This document shows, in pieces, positions 28,362 to 35,725 of a stretch of DNA of 64,000 nt. The stretch's first letter is position 1, and every line of letters begins with the position of its first letter. The position numbers and the translations under genes are program-made. Under the pieces are notes generated by a model that was not told where the DNA came from, searched no databases, and saw only the letters and a list, made by a program, of their open reading frames with translations. Origin of the DNA: Moorella thermoacetica (GTDB lineage: Bacteria > Bacillota > DSM-521 > Neomoorellales > Neomoorellaceae); contig NZ_CP012369.1 of NCBI RefSeq assembly GCF_001267405.1, forward strand, positions 956,001 through 1,020,000, in the 5' to 3' direction.

Positions 28362-29510
28362 GTGAAACATGTAGTCCTGATTTTAGCGCTGGTTGTTTTT
28401 TGTTTCCTGGGTTCCAGCCCGGTAAAGGCGGCTGATGAACTTCAAATTACGGCGCCGGCGGCCGTTTTGATGGAAGCAAGCACAGGGCAGGTCCTTTATG
28501 AGCGAGGTGCCAGGGAAAAGCGACCCCCGGCAAGCACGACGAAGATCATGACGGCCATCCTGGCCCTGGAGTTGGGCCGGCTCGATACCCCTATTAAGGT
28601 AAGCGAAAATGCCGCTACCACCCCGGGGGCCAGTATCTACCTGCAAAAGGGGGAAGTTTTGACCCTGGGGGATTTAGTAAAAGGGGCTCTCCTTGAATCC
28701 GGTAACGATGCCACCGTAGCCATTGCCGAGGGACTGGCCGGTTCCGAGGCCGGCTTTGCCTTCTTGATGAACCGCAAGGCCTGGCTCCTGGGAGCCCGTA
28801 CGACCCACTTCAATAACCCCAACGGTCTCCCTGATCCGGGCCATTATACCTCAGCCTACGACCTGGCCTTAATAGCCCGCTATGCCCTGGGTAACCCTGT
28901 CTTTCGCCGCCTGGTGGCCACAGTTGAAGACCAGATCCCGGGACCGGATGGGGTACGCCATCTCTATAATACCAACCGCCTCCTGGAAAGCTACCCCGGG
29001 GCCGACGGGGTCAAGACCGGCACTACCGCAGCCGCCGGCCAGTGCCTGGTGGCCTCGGCGACAAGGGGGGGCCGCCAGTTGATTGCCGTGGTCCTGGGCA
29101 GCGCTGATCGTTACGGCGACACCAGGACCCTCCTGGATTATGGCTTTAAAAATTTTTATTGCGAAATGGTGAAAGCCGGGGAACCCCTGGGCCAGGTATA
29201 TATTCCCAACGGAGAAATGACCAGCATCGGCGTGGCCCCGGCTATGGACGCTGGCTTCACGGCACCCCTGGCCCGGAGCGGCCAGCTGGAAAAAAAGGTG
29301 CTTTTACCGCGTGCCGCCAGGGCGCCGGTAAGAAAGGGTCAGGAATTGGGGCGGGTGCAGATACTTTTCGCAGGCCGTGAGGTCGCGGCCGCTCCCCTGG
29401 TGGCCACCGGGGATGTCAGGGCAATTCCCTGGTGGTCGCGGTTAATCTCCCTGGGTAGTAATATTTTTCATGCCGGCAGGTTTTCGGCCCTTCTGGAACG
29501 AAATAGATGA
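28362..29510 (+). CDS. D-alanyl-D-alanine carboxypeptidase (DacF/DacA family)
   Basis: 382 aa serine-type penicillin-binding protein that trims the terminal D-Ala of peptidoglycan stem peptides. Signal peptide at residues 1-23 (KHVVLILALVVFCFLG...VKAA), SxxK motif STTK, SGN motif (LLESGNDAT) and KTGTT box; a C-terminal beta domain and a final amphipathic helix for membrane attachment. GTG 28362 is 8 bases after AGGGAG. Longer in-frame starts (28236) would run through the upstream terminator. DacF-type genes act on spore cortex in Bacillus; assignment to DacF rather than DacA is uncertain. Confidence 0.92.
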   Translation: MKHVVLILALVVFCFLGSSPVKAADELQITAPAAVLMEASTGQVLYERGAREKRPPASTTKIMTAILALELGRLDTPIKVSENAATTPGASIYLQKGEVLTLGDLVKGALLESGNDATVAIAEGLAGSEAGFAFLMNRKAWLLGARTTHFNNPNGLPDPGHYTSAYDLALIARYALGNPVFRRLVATVEDQIPGPDGVRHLYNTNRLLESYPGADGVKTGTTAAAGQCLVASATRGGRQLIAVVLGSADRYGDTRTLLDYGFKNFYCEMVKAGEPLGQVYIPNGEMTSIGVAPAMDAGFTAPLARSGQLEKKVLLPRAARAPVRKGQELGRVQILFAGREVAAAPLVATGDVRAIPWWSRLISLGSNIFHAGRFSALLERNR

Positions 29511-29531
29511 AAAAAAGTTAGGGGGAAGGGA

Positions 29532-30797
29532 ATGTACCAGAAAGAAATCCTGGAGAACGGTATCCGGATAGTCTCCGAGGAAATCCCCTTTGTTAATTCC
29601 GTAGCCCTGGGCGTATGGGTACGGACCGGGTCCCGTAACGAGGATGAGGATAACCAGGGCGTTTCCCACTTTCTGGAGCACCTTTTGTTTAAGGGGACTA
29701 CCAGGCGTACTGCCAGGCAGATAGCGGAGGAACTGGAAGCAGTCGGCGGGGTCATCAATGCCTTCACAACTAAAGAATATACCTGCTTTTACAGCCGGGT
29801 CCTGGCGGAACACCTGGACCTGGCTATCGATGTTTTAAGCGATATGTTTTTTAATTCCCTCCTGGCCCCGGAAGATATCGAGAAGGAAAAAAGGGTGATC
29901 CTGGAGGAAATTAAAATGTACGAGGACTCCCCGGATGAATTGATCCACGACCTTTTTGCCCGGACCATCTGGCCGGGCCATCCCCTGGGAAGGGCTATCC
30001 TGGGGACCTATGAAACAGTGGCTGCTTTAAACCGGGATCTCATATACCGCTACTACCAGGAACAGTATAATTGCGCCAATATTGTCCTGGCTGCTGCCGG
30101 TAAGTTTAATACCTCCGAACTGATAGTCAAACTGGAAGCATCCTTCGGCCGGCAAAGGCGTCCGGGCAAGGCAGCCCAATTCCACCCGCCTGTAAACCGG
30201 GCGGCCACCAGTATGCAGGTCAAGGATACGGAACAGGTCCAGATCTGCCTGGGTGTGCCGGGACTGGCCCAGGATGATCCAGCTATTTATGCTGTCCAGG
30301 CCTTAAACAATATCCTGGGGGGCGGCCTGAGTTCCCGCCTTTTCCAGCTTATCCGGGAAGAACGCGCCCTGGCCTATTCTGTCTATTCCTACCATGCCGG
30401 TTTCGGCGACAGCGGCCTCTTTACTGTTTACGCCGGTACCAGCCCGGATAATTACCGGCAGGTGGTGCAACTGGTTCTGGAAGAACTGGCGTCCCTGAAG
30501 AACAACGGCGTTACCGAAGAGGAGTTAAAAAGGACCAAGGACCAGATCCGGGGCAATCTTCTCCTGGGTCAGGAGAGTGTCAGCCAGCGTATGAGCCGCC
30601 TGGGGAAAACGGAGGTTTCTTTTGGCCGGGTAATCACGGCCGAAGAAGTAATCGAGCGCCTGAACCAGGTTACGAGGGATGACGTCCAGGCCCTGGCGCA
30701 GCGGCTTTTCCGGCCGGAATACCTATCCCTGACCGCCCTGGGGCCGGAGGTAGAACCCCTGGACTTGGCCGCCATCGCCAGCTCCGCAGGGTTGTAG
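29532..30797 (+). CDS. M16-family zinc peptidase (MlpA/YmxG)
   Basis: 421 aa, one-chain M16B peptidase. Inverted zinc motif HFLEH at about residue 46 with the downstream Glu in the EKEKRVILEEIKMYEDSPDE region, then the two inactive-domain repeats (VQALNNILGGGLSSRLFQLIREERALAYSVYS). Processing peptidase-like; the homologue in Bacillus lies next to ymxH and dpaA, as here. ATG 29532 behind TTAGGGGGAAGGGA. Confidence 0.94.
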   Translation: MYQKEILENGIRIVSEEIPFVNSVALGVWVRTGSRNEDEDNQGVSHFLEHLLFKGTTRRTARQIAEELEAVGGVINAFTTKEYTCFYSRVLAEHLDLAIDVLSDMFFNSLLAPEDIEKEKRVILEEIKMYEDSPDELIHDLFARTIWPGHPLGRAILGTYETVAALNRDLIYRYYQEQYNCANIVLAAAGKFNTSELIVKLEASFGRQRRPGKAAQFHPPVNRAATSMQVKDTEQVQICLGVPGLAQDDPAIYAVQALNNILGGGLSSRLFQLIREERALAYSVYSYHAGFGDSGLFTVYAGTSPDNYRQVVQLVLEELASLKNNGVTEEELKRTKDQIRGNLLLGQESVSQRMSRLGKTEVSFGRVITAEEVIERLNQVTRDDVQALAQRLFRPEYLSLTALGPEVEPLDLAAIASSAGL

Positions 30798-30871
30798 GGG
30801 AGCCCCCATTGAGGGCAGGTCTAGAGCAGGGATTGATTACTGCGATAAAAGGCGATAGGGAGGAGAAACCG

Positions 30872-31249
30872 GTGGACCGTTTGGAACATATCTTCGAACT
30901 CCAGGAGCGCTTTGACCGGGACCTGGCCCGGCGGCGGCAGCTGCCAGATTATAGCCCCGCTGAGTGGATCCAGAAAGAAGTCCTGGCTATAGTCGCCGAG
31001 CTGGGAGAGCTCCTGGACGAAGTAAACTTTAAGTGGTGGAAGAATCCCCACCCATTGGACCACGAGGCCATTAAGGGGGAACTGGTGGATATCCTGCATT
31101 TCCTGGTCAGCATGTGCCTCAAAGCCGGGATTACAGCTGAGGATTTTTACCAGGCCTATTTGGCCAAAAACCAGGTGAATTTTCGTCGCCAGCAAGGCCT
31201 GACGGACCAGAAGGAATATGCCGCCGGGTGGGCGGACAAGGAAGAATAA
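30872..31249 (+). CDS. dUTPase/MazG-like all-alpha nucleotide pyrophosphohydrolase
   Basis: 125 aa. VLAIVAELGELLDEVNFKWWKN and GELVDILHFLVSM resemble the dimeric dUTPase_2/MazG fold, where acidic ExxE...ExxD residues bind Mg. It likely hydrolyses a dNTP such as dUTP to the monophosphate, keeping uracil out of DNA; the exact substrate is inferred from family only. GTG 30872 is six bases from GGGAGGAG; the longer in-frame version from 30809 has no ribosome site. Confidence 0.8.
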   Translation: MDRLEHIFELQERFDRDLARRRQLPDYSPAEWIQKEVLAIVAELGELLDEVNFKWWKNPHPLDHEAIKGELVDILHFLVSMCLKAGITAEDFYQAYLAKNQVNFRRQQGLTDQKEYAAGWADKEE

Positions 31250-31291
31250 AAGGGCTATTCCCCCTCATAGGTTTTAGAGGGGTGATAGCGT

Positions 31292-31606
31292 ATGGAAATA
31301 GTTCTGCTCCTGGCACTTTTGTTACTCCTCTTTTTCGTGGCCCTCTGGCTCAAGGTGCACCATTACCGGAGCAGTAATGTCGAGGCGGTGGCCAGCCCTG
31401 CATCCAGGGCTCTGGCCGAGTTAGTAGCTGTGGCCGGTGGGATCTACCTGTCCCTGGTTCTCCTGGTAAGCTTTTTAAAAATCAACCTGCCAGAGGTGAT
31501 TACCATCGGTCGGGTCCAGGTCGACCCCCTGGCCATAGTCGCCCTTCTGGTAGCTTTCCTCCAGCCCGTGTTTTTCAGCCTCTGGCCCCGGTTCAAAGGG
31601 CGGTAG
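31292..31606 (+). CDS. Small integral membrane protein of unknown function
   Basis: 104 aa with three hydrophobic segments (residues 2-22, about 42-64 and 78-97), a short basic loop after the first (KVHHYRSS) and a basic C-terminus (WPRFKGR). No family is recognised. ATG behind GAGGGGTGATAGCGT. It sits directly in front of ymxH and the M16/dUTPase genes, so it may belong to the sporulation or envelope set, but nothing in the sequence proves this. Confidence 0.7.
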   Translation: MEIVLLLALLLLLFFVALWLKVHHYRSSNVEAVASPASRALAELVAVAGGIYLSLVLLVSFLKINLPEVITIGRVQVDPLAIVALLVAFLQPVFFSLWPRFKGR

Positions 31607-31615
31607 GTGGTGCAC

Positions 31616-31879
31616 ATGCGCTTTACAGAACTCATGGGAAAGGAGATAATTAACCTCTACGACGGTTCCCGGCTGGGTAATTTCGCCGATGCCGATCTGG
31701 TCCTGGATGCGGATGAGGGCAGGGTAGCGGCGATTATTTTGCCGCCGCGGGGAGGTTGGCGTTCCCTTTTTGGTAGCCGTCAGGAACTCCTCATACCCTG
31801 GGAGGCGGTTCGTAAGGTGGGCAATGAGTTAGTGGTGGTCGATATGGATCCGACCTACAGCCGCCGCCAGAAAGATTGA
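31616..31879 (+). CDS. ymxH: YlmC/YmxH-family PRC-barrel sporulation protein
   Basis: 87 aa. PRC-barrel pattern: RFTELMGKEIINLYDGSRLGNFADADLVLDADEGRVAAIILPPRGG...LLIPWEAVRKVGNELVVVD. YlmC/YmxH proteins are conserved in spore formers next to dpaA. ATG 31616 is 5 bases from AGGTGG; a GTG at 31607 is an alternative. The last codons overlap the TTGACA of the lysine-riboswitch promoter. Confidence 0.88.
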   Translation: MRFTELMGKEIINLYDGSRLGNFADADLVLDADEGRVAAIILPPRGGWRSLFGSRQELLIPWEAVRKVGNELVVVDMDPTYSRRQKD

Positions 31880-31904
31880 CAGTTCTCTTCCCCGGTGGTA
31901 TCAT
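31876..31904 (+). promoter_or_regulatory. Consensus sigma-A promoter for the lysine riboswitch/dapB transcript
   Basis: TTGACA (31876-31881), 17 bp, TATCAT (31899-31904). The -35 box overlaps the ymxH stop codon. Expected start near 31911. Confidence 0.85.
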
Positions 31905-31934
31905 AGGGGCAACAAATTAAAACTAACCTCATCT

Positions 31935-32112
31935 CGTGTGCAGTGGGGTAGAGGTGCAGCCGGCAAGAGTATTACCGGTGAGGGGGGCCCCGGTGAACTG
32001 GTAAGAAAGGGCCTGGCTGCCGAAGGGAGATGGCTGGCCCGGGCCGTCTTCCTGGGCCGGTGGCTGAATAAGCACCGGACTGTCACCATCACGGTGGAGC
32101 GCTACTCACACG
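31935..32112 (+). ncRNA. Lysine riboswitch (L box) aptamer
   Basis: Conserved L-box blocks occur in order: TAGAGGTGCAG (31949-31959), AAGAGTATT, GCCGAAG (about 32019-32025), ACTGTCAC and GGAGCGCTAC (32097-32104). The P1 helix closes with CGTGTG (31935-31940) and CACACG (32107-32112). It binds lysine and is followed by an intrinsic terminator immediately before dapB, the textbook off-switch architecture. No coding frame competes here. Confidence 0.93.
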
Positions 32113-32148
32113 ATGCGGCCTGGCGAGATGAGTATTCTGGTGATCCGG

Positions 32149-32192
32149 GAGAAAACCGGGGCGGGATGCTCATGGTTTTCTCTTATTTTTTT
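32149..32192 (+). terminator. Lysine-riboswitch attenuator terminator
   Basis: GAGAAAACC (32149-32157) pairs with GGTTTTCTC (32174-32182), followed by TTATTTTTTT. Ligand-bound aptamer should favour this hairpin and stop transcription before dapB. The ATGs at 32166 and 32172 are in its loop and are not starts. Confidence 0.92.
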
Positions 32193-32198
32193 AGCGAG

Positions 32199-33002
32199 GT
32201 GATAGCCACGATACGAGTTGTTGTAACCGGAGCGGCCGGCCGTATGGGCCGGGAGATGACGCGGGGATTGTTGCAAACAGAGGACATTGCCGTGGTCGGG
32301 GCCGTAGACCGCCGGGAAGTAGGCGTAGATATCGGTTCTTTGAACGGTCTCCCCCCGGCGGGAGTAATCATCCAGGAGGATTTGGCCGGGGTGATCGCCA
32401 GTGCCCGGCCCGAGGTTATGGTCGATTTTACAGTAGCTGCGGCGGCCCTGGCCAACGCCCGGCTGGCAGTGGAGCAGGGCGTTAGCCCGGTGATTGGCAC
32501 CACCGGCATTAGCCTGGAGCGGCTGGATGAATTACACCAGCTCTGTGAGGCCCGCCAGGTCGGGGCGGTAGTCGCTCCAAATTTTTCCTTGGGAGCAATC
32601 TTGATGATGCATTTTGCCGAAGAAGCGGCCCGTTATTTCCCACGGGCGGAGATCATTGAAATACATCATGACCAGAAAATCGACGCCCCTTCGGGAACGG
32701 CCCTGAAAACAGCTGAATTGATGGCTGCCCGGGTAAACCGTCCCCTTACGCCGTCCCCGGCGGAAGAAAAGGTGGCCGGCGCCAGGGGTGCTACTTACCA
32801 GGGCCTGGCTGTCCACAGCGTTCGCCTGCCGGGGGCGGTAGCCCACCAGGAGGTAATATTTGGGGGGCAGGGCCAGCTTTTGACCATTCGCCACGATACC
32901 ACCAGCCGGGAAGCCTTTTTACCCGGGCTGCTCCTGGCTATAAAGAAGGTCCGCCAGCTCAAGGGGGTGGTCTACGGGCTGGAAAACCTGCTGGAATTTT
33001 AG
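32199..33002 (+). CDS. dapB: 4-hydroxy-tetrahydrodipicolinate reductase
   Basis: 267 aa counted from GTG, the normal DapB length. N-terminal Rossmann VVVTGAAGRMGREM, GTTGIS, APNFSLGAILMM, the catalytic EIHHDQKIDAPSGTAL motif and RHDTTSREAFLPGLLLAIK. Reduces the DapA product with NAD(P)H on the way to diaminopimelate and lysine. Start uncertain: GTG 32199 is part of its own GAGGTGAT ribosome site, whereas ATA 32211 (or ACG 32208) is better spaced; typical DapB begins MIRV/MRV exactly there. Controlled by the lysine riboswitch upstream. Confidence 0.95.
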   Translation: MIATIRVVVTGAAGRMGREMTRGLLQTEDIAVVGAVDRREVGVDIGSLNGLPPAGVIIQEDLAGVIASARPEVMVDFTVAAAALANARLAVEQGVSPVIGTTGISLERLDELHQLCEARQVGAVVAPNFSLGAILMMHFAEEAARYFPRAEIIEIHHDQKIDAPSGTALKTAELMAARVNRPLTPSPAEEKVAGARGATYQGLAVHSVRLPGAVAHQEVIFGGQGQLLTIRHDTTSREAFLPGLLLAIKKVRQLKGVVYGLENLLEF

Positions 33003-33009
33003 ACCTGGC

Positions 33010-33037
33010 ACCTCCCGGAAGGGCTCCACATATATTG
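33010..33037 (+). promoter_or_regulatory. Candidate sigma-K-type promoter for dpaA-dpaB
   Basis: AC (33010-33011), 17 bp, CATATATTG (33029-33037) is one base from the mother-cell sigma-K pattern AC-N16/17-CATAnnnTA. dpaA/dpaB are sigma-K genes in Bacillus. Weak on its own; strengthened only by the gene's role. Confidence 0.35.
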
Positions 33038-33041
33038 CAAG

Positions 33042-33074
33042 TAGTACAGGTGTACTATTAGTACAGGTGTACTA
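33042..33074 (+). repeat. Two tandem copies of a 16-bp palindrome upstream of dpaA
   Basis: TAGTACAGGTGTACTA occurs at 33042-33057 and again at 33059-33074, identical copies with a 17-bp period. Each is a perfect 7-bp inverted repeat around GG and contains TACA-N2-TGTA, the core recognised by CopY/BlaI-type winged-helix repressors. It lies where transcription of dpaA should begin, so it looks like a double operator; the regulator is unknown. Confidence 0.75.
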
Positions 33075-33097
33075 AGTTTGCAGGAGGTCGTTCCGGG

Positions 33098-33991
33098 ATG
33101 GGTGGGATGCTAACAGGCATTAAAGTGGCAATGCTGGGGGGCGATGCCCGGGAAGCAATCCTCCTGGAGGAATTGCTGCGGCAGGGAGCTGAGGTCCAGG
33201 CCTGCGGCCTACCAGAAGTACCAGGAGGGGGCGGTTATGCCTGTTATGATGATCCCCGCGCGACCGTCCGGGGAGTACGGGTAGTCATCCTGCCGGTACC
33301 GGGGGTCAACTCCGAGGGCCGGATTCACGCCCCCGGGAGCCAGCAGCCCCTTTATTTCAACCAGGAACTGGCGGAAGCCATACCAGCAGGGACCCTGGTC
33401 CTGGTGGGAGTCGCCCGCCCCCTGCTCAAGGAAATGGCAATTACTGGGGGCTGGCAACTAGTTGAAACGGCAGATAGGGATGAAATGGCGATTTTGAACT
33501 CTATTCCTACTGCCGAAGGAGCCTTGATGCTGGCCATGCAGGAGTTGCCTATTACCCTCCACGGTAGCCGGGCCTTTGTCCTGGGGCTGGGGCGGACTGG
33601 TTTTACCCTGGCCCGCATGTTGGCCGGAGTAGGGGCCCTGGTAACGGTGGTCGACCGGGGCGCGGCCGACCGGGCGCGGGCCTATGCCGAAGGGTGGCGG
33701 GCGGTAGCCTTTACTGACCTGGCAGGAGTAATCGGGGAGGCAGATGTGATTTTTAATACTGTGCCCGCCCAGGTCCTGACAGCGTCCGTTTTGGCTGCCA
33801 CCAGCCCGGGGGTCCTGATTATTGACCTGGCATCGGCTCCCGGTGGGATAGATTTTGCCGCTGCTACCGCCATGAAACGCCGGGCCATGCTGGCACCCGG
33901 GCTACCGGGGAAGGTCGCTCCCCGGACGGCGGGGCTTATCCTGGCCCGCCTCTATCCTACCCTGATCTTAGAGTGCCTGGAACGGCTGTAA
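33098..33991 (+). CDS. dpaA: Dipicolinate synthase subunit A
   Basis: 297 aa. N-terminal domain (VAMLGGDAREAILLEELLRQGAEV), a central VGVARP segment, then an NAD(P)-binding Rossmann domain (AFVLGLGRTGFTLARMLAGVGA) and the C-terminal LDLAS-like IIDLASAPGGIDF and GLPGKVAPRTAG. With DpaB it oxidises the DapA product to dipicolinic acid, the calcium-chelating spore-core solute, in the mother cell. ATG 33107 is an alternative start. Preceded by the tandem palindromes; dpaB follows 22 bases later. Confidence 0.95.
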   Translation: MGGMLTGIKVAMLGGDAREAILLEELLRQGAEVQACGLPEVPGGGGYACYDDPRATVRGVRVVILPVPGVNSEGRIHAPGSQQPLYFNQELAEAIPAGTLVLVGVARPLLKEMAITGGWQLVETADRDEMAILNSIPTAEGALMLAMQELPITLHGSRAFVLGLGRTGFTLARMLAGVGALVTVVDRGAADRARAYAEGWRAVAFTDLAGVIGEADVIFNTVPAQVLTASVLAATSPGVLIIDLASAPGGIDFAAATAMKRRAMLAPGLPGKVAPRTAGLILARLYPTLILECLERL

Positions 33992-34013
33992 ACCCTACGG
34001 AGGTGCTTTTAAA

Positions 34014-34622
34014 ATGTTACAGGGTAAAAAAGTAGGGTTTGCCGTCACCGGTTCTCACTGTACCCTGGCTGCGGTGATGCCCGAACTGGCCAGGGTGATC
34101 GCCGAAGGGGCAGAGGTTGTACCCATCATCTCCCCGGCTGTTAGGGATAGTGATACTCGTTATGGCACCAGCAGTTACTGGCGGGCCGAAGTGGAACGGA
34201 TTACTGGCCATAAGGCCATTGATACTATTGTTGCGGCCGAACCCATTGGCCCCCAAAAACTCTTTGATATTCTCGTTATAGCTCCATGTACCGGTAACAC
34301 CCTGGCCAAACTGGCTAACGGGATTACCGATACCCCGGTTTTAATGGCCGCCAAGGCTCAGTTACGCAACCTGCGACCGGTAGTGCTGGCCATTGCCAGT
34401 AACGATGGCCTGGGGGCCAATGCTGTCAACCTGGGCCGGATTATGAACACTAAAAATATCTACCTGGTTCCCTTTGGTCAGGATGATCCAGAAAAGAAAC
34501 CCAACTCCTTGGTAGCCAGGATGGATTTGCTTGTTGCTACCATCGTGGCAGCCCTGGAGGGCAGGCAGATTCAGCCTGTTTTAATGGGGTCTCCGGAAAA
34601 GGGGCAGGTGACAGGAGGATAG
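34014..34622 (+). CDS. dpaB: Dipicolinate synthase subunit B (flavoprotein)
   Basis: 202 aa flavoprotein of the phosphopantothenoylcysteine-decarboxylase fold: KKVGFAVTGSHCTLAAVMPELA at the start and VIAPCTGNTLAKLANGITDTPVLMAAKA in the middle form the FMN site. Partner of DpaA in dipicolinate synthesis. ATG eight bases after GGAGGTG. Confidence 0.95.
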   Translation: MLQGKKVGFAVTGSHCTLAAVMPELARVIAEGAEVVPIISPAVRDSDTRYGTSSYWRAEVERITGHKAIDTIVAAEPIGPQKLFDILVIAPCTGNTLAKLANGITDTPVLMAAKAQLRNLRPVVLAIASNDGLGANAVNLGRIMNTKNIYLVPFGQDDPEKKPNSLVARMDLLVATIVAALEGRQIQPVLMGSPEKGQVTGG

Positions 34623-34633
34623 ATCAAACAGCG

Positions 34634-35641
34634 ATGGCGAATTTGAATGTTGCCGTAGTAGGTACCGGAGCTGTAGGCCAGACCATGCTTAAAGTTCTGG
34701 AGGAAAGGAATTTTCCCGTCGGCAGGTTAAAGGTCCTGGCGACCAGTCGCTCCGCAGGAAAGAAAGTCACCTTCAAGGGCGAGGAGTACCGCGTTGAGGA
34801 AACCACTCCGGAATCCTTCGCCGGGGTTAACGTAGCCCTCTTTGCCGGGGGTGAAGCCAGTAAAATCTTTGGCCGGGCGGCGGTGGCCGCCGGAGCAGTG
34901 GTAATTGATAATAGCAATAACTTCCGTATGGATCCGGAGGTACCCTTGGTGGTACCGGAGGTTAATCCCCAGGATGTACGCTGGCATAAAGGGCTGATTG
35001 CCAACCCCAACTGCTCCACCATTCAGATGGTGGTTGCCCTGAAGCCCCTGTATGACGCCGCCGGCATCAAGCGGGTAGTAGTCTCGACCTACCAGGCTGT
35101 TTCTGGCGCCGGCCAGGAAGCCATCGATGAGCTGCGGAAACAGAGCCAGCAGGTCTTGGAGGGCAGGGAAGTGAGCGGCAGGGTCTTCCCCTGGCAGATT
35201 GCCTTCAACTGCCTGCCCCATATCGATATCTTCCTGGAGAACGGTTATAGCAAGGAAGAAATGAAGATGGTCAACGAGACCAAGAAAATTATGGGAGATA
35301 ATGATATCCGGGTGACGGCCACCACGGTACGGGTTCCGGTCTTTAACGGCCATTCGGAAGCAATTAATGTAGAGACAAGGGAAAAGCTGACGGCCTCCCA
35401 GGCCAGGGAACTCTTGAGCCGGGCCCCCGGGGTGGTGGTAGTCGACGATCTTGATAATAAGGCCTATCCCCTGGCCATCCAGGCCGACGGCCGGGACGAG
35501 GTATTCGTCGGGCGTATCCGGGAGGATTTCTCCATTGCCAACGGCCTGAACCTGTGGGTGGTTGCCGATAACCTGCGCAAGGGTGCAGCGACCAATGCCG
35601 TGCAGATTGCCGAATTACTGCTGCAGGAAGGCCTTCTTTAG
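34634..35641 (+). CDS. asd: Aspartate-semialdehyde dehydrogenase
   Basis: 335 aa. NADP loop VVGTGAVGQTMLKVLEE, phosphate-binding DNSNNFRMD, catalytic Cys in IANPNCSTIQMV (about residue 129), and the C-terminal His region. Reduces aspartyl phosphate to the semialdehyde that feeds DapA and homoserine synthesis. The GGAGG in the dpaB end is about 13 bases from the ATG, rather long, which may limit translation. Confidence 0.97.
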   Translation: MANLNVAVVGTGAVGQTMLKVLEERNFPVGRLKVLATSRSAGKKVTFKGEEYRVEETTPESFAGVNVALFAGGEASKIFGRAAVAAGAVVIDNSNNFRMDPEVPLVVPEVNPQDVRWHKGLIANPNCSTIQMVVALKPLYDAAGIKRVVVSTYQAVSGAGQEAIDELRKQSQQVLEGREVSGRVFPWQIAFNCLPHIDIFLENGYSKEEMKMVNETKKIMGDNDIRVTATTVRVPVFNGHSEAINVETREKLTASQARELLSRAPGVVVVDDLDNKAYPLAIQADGRDEVFVGRIREDFSIANGLNLWVVADNLRKGAATNAVQIAELLLQEGLL

Positions 35642-35725
35642 GAAAAAAGTAAAAGTTTTAACCCCGGCGCACCCGGCTCCAGGCCTGGCAGGGTATTAAT
35701 AAACAAGTAAAGAGGGGTGGCCGGC

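Noticed and set aside
31938-32198. N-terminal extension of dapB
   Set aside because: The sequence is the lysine riboswitch and its terminator, and the peptide has no DapB similarity.
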